Positions 9,694 to 16,076 of a DNA stretch of 64,000 bases are shown one piece after another. How positions within the stretch are numbered: the stretch's first letter is position 1; each line of letters opens with the position of its first letter. The position numbers and the translations under genes are program-made. The notes below the pieces were generated by a model that did no database searches, was not told the origin of the DNA, and saw only the letters and a program-made list of their open reading frames with translations. This stretch comes from an uncultured Rhodospirillales bacterium (GTDB lineage: Bacteria; Pseudomonadota; Alphaproteobacteria; Acetobacterales; Acetobacteraceae): assembly GCA_903928895.1 (NCBI GenBank), contig CAIYSR010000095.1, forward strand, positions 1 to 64,000, given 5' to 3'.

Positions 9694-9855
9694 ATGGATT
9701 TCATCGAGCAGCTTTTCGGCCTGTCGCCCGACGGCGGTGATGGCTCCCTCGAATTTCTCTGGCTCGCTGCAGCTCTTGTGGCCGTCGGCGTCTTCGTGTT
9801 CCGCCGCCGTATCCGCAGGGCGCTGACGGCCCGGGCCACCGCTCGCCGCGGATGA
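9694..9855 (+). CDS. Small single-span membrane protein
   Basis: A 53-residue protein preceded by a strong ribosome-binding site (AAGGAG, 6 bases before the ATG). Residues 1-20 are acidic and polar (MDFIEQLFGLSPDGGDGSLE), residues 21-38 form one hydrophobic helix, and the tail is strongly basic (FRRRIRRALTARATARRG). By the positive-inside rule the C-terminus is cytoplasmic. Its stop overlaps the ATG of the following SDR gene (ATGA), so the two are probably translated together. I do not recognise the family. Confidence 0.65.
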   Translation: MDFIEQLFGLSPDGGDGSLEFLWLAAALVAVGVFVFRRRIRRALTARATARRG

Positions 9856-10544
9856 CTTATCGTAGCGCGCTGATCGTCGGCACCGGGCCGGGTCTTAGCG
9901 CATCGCTCGCGCGCCTGTTCGCGCGCAACGGGATCGCGGTCTCGGTTGCCGCGCGCAATACCGCAAAGCTGGCCGAACTCTGCGCCGAAACGGGTGCCGC
10001 CGCCTTTGCCTGCGATTCAACGGACCCCGCTGCCGTCGCCGGCCTCTTTGCCGCCGTTGATGCCCGCCAGGGGGCGCCTGACGTCGTGGTCTACAATGCC
10101 TCCAACCGCACCCGCGGCCCGGTGGTCGATCTCGACCCGGCCGATGTCCAGCGCGCCATCGCGGTCAGTGCTTTCGGCGCCTTTCTCGTCGCCCAGCAGG
10201 CGGCGCGCCGGATGCTGAAGGAGGGCACCGGCGCCATTCTGCTGAGCGGTGCGACGGCTGGGGTGAAGGGGTTCGCGAACTCGTCGAGCTTTGCCATGGG
10301 CAAGTTTGCGCTGCGCGGGCTCGCGCAGTCGATGGCCCGCGAGATGTCGCCGCAGGGGGTGCATGTCGCGCATTTCGTCATCGATGGCGGCATCCGTTCG
10401 GCGGCGCGGCCAGTGCCGAACGAGGCGCCGGACAGCCTGCTCGATCCCGATGCCATCGCCGAGACCTACTGGCATGTGATGCATCAGCATCGCAGCGCCT
10501 GGAGCTGGGAAGTGGAAGTGCGGCCCTGGGTCGAGAAGTTCTAG
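9852..10544 (+). CDS. Short-chain dehydrogenase/reductase with Phe at the catalytic Tyr site
   Basis: A 230-residue Rossmann-fold SDR. The nucleotide-binding glycine motif is GTGPGLSASLARLFA near residue 10, the NNAG position reads YNAS near residue 82, and the catalytic Ser is in LLSGATAG near residue 135. The expected YxxxK reads FAMGK (about residues 148-152), so Lys is kept but the Tyr is Phe. Classical hydride-transfer chemistry would be impaired unless another residue takes over. It is shorter than classical SDRs and ends in a WSWEVEVRPWVEKF tail. The start overlaps the small membrane-protein stop, and its stop shares the CTAG at 10541-10544 with the convergent VOC gene. Confidence 0.85.
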   Translation: MTYRSALIVGTGPGLSASLARLFARNGIAVSVAARNTAKLAELCAETGAAAFACDSTDPAAVAGLFAAVDARQGAPDVVVYNASNRTRGPVVDLDPADVQRAIAVSAFGAFLVAQQAARRMLKEGTGAILLSGATAGVKGFANSSSFAMGKFALRGLAQSMAREMSPQGVHVAHFVIDGGIRSAARPVPNEAPDSLLDPDAIAETYWHVMHQHRSAWSWEVEVRPWVEKF

Positions 10545-10936
10545 GCCGGACTTGGCACAAAGCCCTTCGGCGCCTCCTGCATCAACGCGAGAATATGCCC
10601 GTCCGGGTCAGCGAAGAAGGTCATCCAGAGATCGTGGTCGTCCATCCGCGCGATCAGATGCGGCGCGTCGGCGAAGACCACGCTGAGGGCCGTCAGTTCG
10701 CGCACGGCCAGCGTGATGTCGGCGACGGTGAAGTAGAGCGGCGAGGCCCGGTTGACGTGGCCGGGTTCGTTGACCTCCTCGATCATCAGGCGCACGCCCT
10801 GGCAATCGAAGAAGCTCAACGTGCCGAAGCGGTAGAGGCGGCGTAGGCCGAGGACGTCGCGGTAGAAGGTCTCGGCGCGGTCGATGTTGGCGACTTGCAG
10901 GGCGATCTGGCCGAGGCGGTTGAGGGCGAAAGCCAT
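10541..10936 (-). CDS. VOC (glyoxalase/bleomycin-resistance) superfamily protein
   Basis: A 131-residue protein with two beta-alpha-beta-beta-beta modules. The first holds GQIALQVANIDRAETFYRDVLGL at residues 8-30, the second LYFTVADITLAVREL near residue 68. FFADPDGHILALMQE near the C-terminus carries the usual C-terminal metal-ligand position (Ile/Leu in place of Glu is possible, so metal binding is uncertain). Substrate unknown. It lies 4 bases downstream of the acyl-CoA synthetase gene on the same strand and is probably co-transcribed with it; a role as a CoA-ester epimerase or lyase is conceivable but unproven. Confidence 0.85.
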   Translation of the reverse strand: MAFALNRLGQIALQVANIDRAETFYRDVLGLRRLYRFGTLSFFDCQGVRLMIEEVNEPGHVNRASPLYFTVADITLAVRELTALSVVFADAPHLIARMDDHDLWMTFFADPDGHILALMQEAPKGFVPSPA

Positions 10937-10940
10937 CGGC

Positions 10941-13079
10941 TCAGACGGTCTTGTAGATGAGCGCATCGACCGCGAGGATGCGGGGGCCGGCGCAGATCAA
11001 CGGGTTGACGTCGATTTCGGCAACCACGTTGCGGTGATCGGCGATGAATTCGGAAACGCGGCCGACCAGGTCGGCGAGGGCCTCGAGGTCGACCGGCTCG
11101 CTGTTGCGGAAGCCGCACAGGGCGGCGGCGCCTTTCAGACCGGTGAGCATCTTGCGCGCCTCGTCCTGGGTGACGGGGGCGAGGCCGACCGTGGTGTCCT
11201 TGAGGAGTTCGACCAGGATGCCGCCGAGGCCAACCACGACCATCGGGCCGAACAGCGGATCGACCTTGGCGCCGACCATGATCTCGGTGCCCTGGGGCAC
11301 CATCGGCTGGACCAGTACGCCGTTGATGCGCGGCGGCGGGCTGACCTTGTGGGCGTTGGCCATCACGGCGTCATAGGCGGCTTTCACCTCGTCGGCGCTT
11401 TTGAGGTTGAGGCGGATGACGCCGGCCTCGGTCTTGTGCGGCAGGTCCGGGCTCTCGACCTTGAGGACGGCGGGCAGGCCCATGGATACCGCGACGTCCG
11501 CGGCTTGGGCGGCGCTGTGGACCAGGCGCTCCTGGACGACGGGGATGCCGTAATGGGCGAGCGCGGTCTTGGCTTCGCGCTCGGTGAGGACGCCGCCGGG
11601 GGCGGCAGCGATGACGGCGGCGGCGGCGGCTTTCGCGCTCTCGCTCACGCGGCGGATCTCAACGCGCGGGCCTTGGGCGAGCATGTCGGCGCGCCTGTGC
11701 CAGGCGGCAATGGTCGCGAAAGCGCGGTCCATGGAGCGGAACAGGCAGAGGCCCATGTTCCGCTCCACCTCGAGCGCGCCGGGACCCTCCAGCCAGTCCG
11801 ACATCCAGGTCATGATCATCGGCTTGCCGACACGGTTGCCGACATCGGCATAGAGGGGAAGACGGACATGGGTTTGTGGCGTCGAATAGACCATCGGCAC
11901 CATCATTGCGCCGTAGGCCGGATCGTCCATCATCGCGTTGGCGCATTTCGGCAGGACTTCGGGGTCGTTCATGACCTGCGCGGTGACGTCGCACGGGTTG
12001 CGGGGCGAGCCGAACTCGGCGATCGAGGCCTCCAGCACTTCGCGGGCGGTGGCGTTGGGCTGGGGCAGAGGGACGCCGTGTTTCTCGGCGTTATCGGCCG
12101 CGATGATGCCGGCGCCGCCGGAGCTGACCAGGACCGCGACACCCTTGGCCGTGGGCGGCGGGGCCTTGACGAAGAAACGGGCGGTTTCCATCAGGGCTTC
12201 GAGATTGTCGACCATGACGATGCCGGCGCGCTCGAAGGCGGCGCGGTAGGCGGCCTGGGAGCCGGCCAGCGAGCCGGTGTGAGACATGGCAGCCTTCGCA
12301 CCGGTTTCACCGACTGCGACCTTGCAGGCAATGACGGGCTTGCCGGCGGCGCGGGCAATCTCGGCGGCGGCGATCAGGCGGGTGGGCTCGGCCATGCCCT
12401 CGAACACCAGGGCGATCGCGGCACAGCTCGGATCGTCTGCGAGGTAGGAGACGTAGTCGGCGGCATCGACGTCGCAGGCGTTGCCGTTGGTCAGCACGTG
12501 GCTGATCGGGATGCCGCGGCGGAAGGCTTGTTCGAGGCCGAAGCCGATCGCGCCGGACTGGCTGATGATGCCGATCGCCCCGGGGCCGGGGACTGGCACG
12601 TCATCGGGCGGCATGAAGGTGATGCGCGCTTGCAAGCTATAGTTGTTCACACCGATGCAGTTCGGCCCGATCAGCGGCATGCGGGCGGTCCGCGCGATGC
12701 CGCCAAGGCGGGCCTGCTGTTCGGCGCGGCCGGGCTTCTCGACTTCGGCGTAGCCCGAAGCGAAGACGATGGCGCCGCCGGCCTTGATGGCGACGCACTC
12801 CTCCACCACGGGCTCCACCTGTTCGCGGGCGACGCAGATCATCACGCAGTCCGGCACTTCCGGCAGGGCGGAGAGGCTCGGGTAGCATCTGTGTTCGCCG
12901 ATGGTCTCGTAGCGCGCATTCACGAGGTAGACCCGGCCACCATACTTGCCGGCCAGGTTCGCCATCACCCGCTCGCCGAACGCGCCCGGCCGCTGGCTGG
13001 CGCCCACGATGGCCACGCTTTGGGGGTGCAGCAGGCGCTTGAGGTCGCCGTGCCGGTAGATGCCGCGCGCAACAGTCAT
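10941..13079 (-). CDS. NDP-forming acyl-CoA synthetase (acetate-CoA ligase family)
   Basis: A 712-residue fused alpha-beta ligase that makes acyl-CoA from acid, CoA and ATP with ADP and phosphate as products, through a phosphohistidine. Domain order: CoA-binding Rossmann domain (PQSVAIVGASQRPGAFGERV, residues 18-40), succinyl-CoA-ligase-like domains with GPNCIGVNNYS and ISQSGAIGF, the active His in SHTGSLAGS near residue 265, then a C-terminal ATP-grasp domain (VLKVESPDLPHKTEAGVIRL near 560). The ATG at 13079 follows GGGAGAA and was preferred to an upstream in-frame start. It diverges from paaG and may activate a related aromatic or short-chain acid. Confidence 0.93.
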   Translation of the reverse strand: MTVARGIYRHGDLKRLLHPQSVAIVGASQRPGAFGERVMANLAGKYGGRVYLVNARYETIGEHRCYPSLSALPEVPDCVMICVAREQVEPVVEECVAIKAGGAIVFASGYAEVEKPGRAEQQARLGGIARTARMPLIGPNCIGVNNYSLQARITFMPPDDVPVPGPGAIGIISQSGAIGFGLEQAFRRGIPISHVLTNGNACDVDAADYVSYLADDPSCAAIALVFEGMAEPTRLIAAAEIARAAGKPVIACKVAVGETGAKAAMSHTGSLAGSQAAYRAAFERAGIVMVDNLEALMETARFFVKAPPPTAKGVAVLVSSGGAGIIAADNAEKHGVPLPQPNATAREVLEASIAEFGSPRNPCDVTAQVMNDPEVLPKCANAMMDDPAYGAMMVPMVYSTPQTHVRLPLYADVGNRVGKPMIMTWMSDWLEGPGALEVERNMGLCLFRSMDRAFATIAAWHRRADMLAQGPRVEIRRVSESAKAAAAAVIAAAPGGVLTEREAKTALAHYGIPVVQERLVHSAAQAADVAVSMGLPAVLKVESPDLPHKTEAGVIRLNLKSADEVKAAYDAVMANAHKVSPPPRINGVLVQPMVPQGTEIMVGAKVDPLFGPMVVVGLGGILVELLKDTTVGLAPVTQDEARKMLTGLKGAAALCGFRNSEPVDLEALADLVGRVSEFIADHRNVVAEIDVNPLICAGPRILAVDALIYKTV

Positions 13080-13199
13080 TCTGATCGTTCTCCCGCCTAG
13101 TTTTTTTACCGTGCGCTTGGCGCCGGGCATTTGGTGCCGCTATCCTGAACCCGAAACACCTCCCCTGAAAAGGGAGGGGCATTGCACAGGGAGCAGCCC

Positions 13200-13994
13200 A
13201 TGGAAGCCGACGCCATTCGTTCGGAGAGCCGCGACGGCTATCGCGTGATCACCATCAACCGGCCGGACAAGATGAATGCGATGGACAAGGCGACCTGCCT
13301 GGCCCTCATTGCCGCGATCGACGAGGCGGAGGCCGATGAGTCCTGCCGGGCGCTGATGCTTACTGGCACCGGCCGCGCCTTCTGCGCCGGCGCCGATCTC
13401 TCCGGCCGCGTCAATGGCGAACGCCCCGCCGGCGACGCCGGCAACTCGATCGAGGCAACATGGAACCCGCTGGCGCGGCGGCTGCATAATCTGCGGATGC
13501 CGTCGGTGTCGGTGGTGAACGGGGTGGCTGCAGGGGCCGGCTCCTCGATCGCGCTGGGCTGCGACATCGTGCTGGCCGGCAAGTCGGCCTATTTCCTCCA
13601 GGCGTTCTCGAAGATCGGGCTGATCCCGGATTGCGGCGGCACCTTCCTGCTGCCGCGCCTGGTCGGCGAGGGCCGCGCCAGGGCGCTGGCGATGCTGGCC
13701 GAGCGCGTGCCGGCGGAACAGGCGCTGGCCTGGGGCATGGTCTGGCAGGTGCATGACGACGCGGTTCTGGCCGAGGAGGGGCACAAGATGGCGGCACGGC
13801 TGGCGGCGATGCCCGGCCATGCGCTGGTGCTGATCCGCAAGTCGCTGCGGGCCTCGGCGCACAATGACTACAACACCCAGCTCGACCTTGAGCGCGACTA
13901 CCAGGGCGAGGCCAGCCGCACGCCCGACCACAAGGAGGGGGTGGCGGCGTTTCTCGAGAAGCGCACGCCGAACTTCACCGGGAAGAAGGCGTGA
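13200..13994 (+). CDS. paaG: 2-(1,2-epoxy-1,2-dihydrophenyl)acetyl-CoA isomerase / enoyl-CoA hydratase PaaG
   Basis: A 264-residue crotonase-fold enzyme. In phenylacetate catabolism PaaG rearranges the ring epoxide to an oxepin-CoA. The oxyanion-hole motifs are visible (GRAFCAGADLSGR near residue 65; VNGVAAGAGSSIALGCD near 110). The segments FLQAFSKIGLIPDCGGTFLLPRL and the C-terminus (ERDYQGEASRTPDHKEGVAAF) closely follow PaaG rather than generic hydratases. The ATG at 13200 follows GGGAG at good spacing; an earlier TTG at 13182 is less likely. It is immediately followed by paaI and paaK, which supports the pathway. The ring-epoxidase genes paaABCDE are not in the window. Confidence 0.88.
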   Translation: MEADAIRSESRDGYRVITINRPDKMNAMDKATCLALIAAIDEAEADESCRALMLTGTGRAFCAGADLSGRVNGERPAGDAGNSIEATWNPLARRLHNLRMPSVSVVNGVAAGAGSSIALGCDIVLAGKSAYFLQAFSKIGLIPDCGGTFLLPRLVGEGRARALAMLAERVPAEQALAWGMVWQVHDDAVLAEEGHKMAARLAAMPGHALVLIRKSLRASAHNDYNTQLDLERDYQGEASRTPDHKEGVAAFLEKRTPNFTGKKA

Positions 13995-14437
13995 CGCCAG
14001 AGGAGCTGGCGCGCGATGCCTTAGCACGGGCCTGCGCCGATGCGATGTGGGAGGACGATCCGGCCTCCCGCTCGCTCGGCATGGTGCTCGAACAGGTCGG
14101 CCCCGGCACGGCGCGGATGGCGATGGAGGTGCGGGCGGACATGGTCAACGGCCACGGCATGTGCCATGGCGGCTTCATCTTCACGTTCGCTGACAGCACC
14201 TTTGCCTTCGCCTGCAACACCTACAACGAGCGTACGGTGGCGCAGCATTGCGCCATCACGTTCCTCCGCCCGGCGCAGCGCGGCATGCGGCTGGTCGCGG
14301 TGGCCACCGAGCGTGCGCGAGCGGGGCGATCGGGCATCTACGACATCACGGTGACGGACCAGCTGGACAAGGTGATCGCCGAATTCCGCGGCAATTCCCG
14401 CGGCCTCGGCACCAAGTTTTTCGAGGACCAGCCATGA
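13991..14437 (+). CDS. paaI: Hydroxyphenylacetyl-CoA thioesterase PaaI
   Basis: A 148-residue hotdog-fold thioesterase. The motif VNGHGMCHGGFIFTFADSTFAFA (residues about 52-74) contains the HGG turn and the catalytic Asp of the PaaI family. PaaI hydrolyses dead-end ring-hydroxylated phenylacetyl-CoA esters and so frees CoA when the pathway stalls. The start is GTG overlapping the paaG stop (GTGA), and its stop overlaps the paaK ATG, so the three genes form one tightly coupled operon. Confidence 0.92.
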   Translation: MTPEELARDALARACADAMWEDDPASRSLGMVLEQVGPGTARMAMEVRADMVNGHGMCHGGFIFTFADSTFAFACNTYNERTVAQHCAITFLRPAQRGMRLVAVATERARAGRSGIYDITVTDQLDKVIAEFRGNSRGLGTKFFEDQP

Positions 14438-15726
14438 CGTCCCGCCCGTTTTTCGACGCCATCGAGCAGGCCTCGCGTGACGAAATCACCGCCCTGCAAA
14501 CCGAGCGTCTGCGCTGGTCGCTGCACCGTGCCTACGGCCAGATCCCACACTACCGCCAGGCCTTCGACGCCGCCGGCGTCCATCCCGAAGACCTCAGGAG
14601 CTTGGCGGACCTGGCCAAGTTCCCGTTCACCACCAAGCACACGTTGCGCGACAACTACCCTTTCGGCATGTTCGCGGTCCCGCGCGCAGCCATCGCCCGC
14701 ATCCACGCCTCGTCGGGCACCACGGGCAAGCCCACTGTCGTCGGCTACACGCTGAAGGACATCGAGACCTGGGCGCATCTTGTCGCCCGCTCGATCTACG
14801 CGGCCGGTGGGCGGCCGGGCATGGCCGTCCATGTCGCCTACGGCTACGGCCTGTTCACTGGCGGCCTTGGCGCCCATTACGGGGCGGAACGGCTGGGCTG
14901 CACCGTGATCCCGATCTCGGGCGGGCAGACCGAGAAGCAGGTCCAGCTCATCAATGATTTCCGCCCCGACATCATCATGGTGACGCCGAGCTACATGCTT
15001 GCCATCCTCGACCATTTCCGCGCTGCCGGCCTCGATCCGCGTGCCAGTTCTCTGAAAACTGGTATTTTCGGGGCCGAGCCCTGGACCAACGCGATGCGCG
15101 GCGAGATCGAGCAGTCCTTTGCGATGGATGCCGTCGACATCTACGGCTTGTCCGAGGTCATGGGCCCCGGCGTCGCCCAGGAATGCGTGGAAACCAAGGA
15201 CGGGTTGCACATCTGGGAGGATCATTTCTACCCGGAGGTGATTGACCCCGTGACGGGAGCGGTCCTGCCGGACGGCGAACCGGGTGAGCTCGTCTTTACC
15301 GCGCTCAGCAAGGAGGCGATGCCCGTCATCCGCTACCGCACGCGCGATCTCACCCGCCTGTTGCCCGGCACCGCCCGCAGCATGCGGCGGATGGAGAAAG
15401 TCACCGGGCGCTCTGACGACATGCTCATTGTCCGCGGCGTCAACGTCTTCCCCACCCAGGTCGAAGACCAGATTCTCCGCTTCGACGCGTTGGCCGGCCA
15501 TTATCAAATCATCCTCAGCCGCGAAGGCCGCATGGACGACATGGAAGTCCAGGTGGAAGCCCGTGCGGAATTCTTCGGCCCCGCATCGGACGAGCAGGGC
15601 GGCGCCCTGGCCGTTCGCATCAAGGAACTCATTGGCGTTACTGCCCGCGTAACGGTGCTCGCTCCCGGCGCCGTCGAACGCTCCCTCGGCAAAGCCAAAC
15701 GCGTCATCGATCGCCGCCAAGGTTGA
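14434..15726 (+). CDS. paaK: Phenylacetate-CoA ligase
   Basis: A 430-residue AMP-forming ligase that converts phenylacetate to phenylacetyl-CoA in the cytoplasm, the entry step of the aerobic pathway. Visible motifs: P-loop SSGTTGKPTVVGYT near residue 92, YGLSEVMGPGVAQEC near 236, the hinge and ATP-ribose site YRTRDLTRLLPG near 303, and the C-terminal GRSDDMLIVRGVNVFPTQVE segment. The length is normal for PaaK. The ATG overlaps the paaI stop. A 350-base gap follows. Confidence 0.95.
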   Translation: MTSRPFFDAIEQASRDEITALQTERLRWSLHRAYGQIPHYRQAFDAAGVHPEDLRSLADLAKFPFTTKHTLRDNYPFGMFAVPRAAIARIHASSGTTGKPTVVGYTLKDIETWAHLVARSIYAAGGRPGMAVHVAYGYGLFTGGLGAHYGAERLGCTVIPISGGQTEKQVQLINDFRPDIIMVTPSYMLAILDHFRAAGLDPRASSLKTGIFGAEPWTNAMRGEIEQSFAMDAVDIYGLSEVMGPGVAQECVETKDGLHIWEDHFYPEVIDPVTGAVLPDGEPGELVFTALSKEAMPVIRYRTRDLTRLLPGTARSMRRMEKVTGRSDDMLIVRGVNVFPTQVEDQILRFDALAGHYQIILSREGRMDDMEVQVEARAEFFGPASDEQGGALAVRIKELIGVTARVTVLAPGAVERSLGKAKRVIDRRQG

Positions 15727-16076
15727 TCCGACACCCCGCTTGCCGCCATGCCGATGATTGTCCGACTGCCGGACTCGTCGGTGGCGTCTGAGTCACATGG
15801 CGCATTCCGCGACGCGGCAACTTTGGACCCTTTGGTCGTGCAAGAGGCCGGCGTTGGCCGGCGTGAGCGACGGCCAAATCACACTTAAGTGTCACTTAGA
15901 CGACCTCGTTACGGCCCGCGGCGGCCCGATTCCCGTTGAGAACTGCCGCGGCCAACCGCTATTCTTGGGCGGGAGCGGTAGGTTTTGCCGAATACCGCGG
16001 AACGTGTTTTGAACCAATAGGCCAGTTGTACGGAAATTCTAACGAATATCTGGTGGATCATTTGGAGATGAGTGGT
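15727..16076. other. Intergenic stretch upstream of the modular repeat protein
   Basis: About 350 bases. It holds the CACTTA/TAAGTG palindrome cluster at 15881-15898, annotated separately, and a T/A-richer stretch at 15970-16070 compared with the flanking genes, as expected for a promoter region. GGAAC at 15999-16003 recalls the -35 of extracytoplasmic stress sigma promoters, but no matching -10 sits at the right distance. No other gene is seen. Confidence 0.5.
15881..15898. promoter_or_regulatory. Operator-like palindrome cluster (CACTTA half-sites)
   Basis: ACACTTAAGTGT at 15881-15892 is a perfect 12-base palindrome. A third half-site CACTTA at 15893-15898 makes a second, overlapping inverted repeat TAAGTG-T-CACTTA at 15886-15898. 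Three regularly placed half-sites in otherwise GC-rich DNA, about 180 bases before the gene at 16077, look like a regulator-binding site. The regulator is unknown, and the distance is long for a simple operator. Confidence 0.4.

Noticed and set aside
10884-13100. 738-residue plus-strand frame opposite the acyl-CoA synthetase
   Set aside because: The composition is Asp/His/Gly-rich with no family motifs, while the minus frame encodes a complete NDP-forming ligase.
15999-16030. EcfG-type stress promoter before the modular protein gene
   Set aside because: GGAAC is present at 15999 but no CGTT-like -10 lies at the required spacing.
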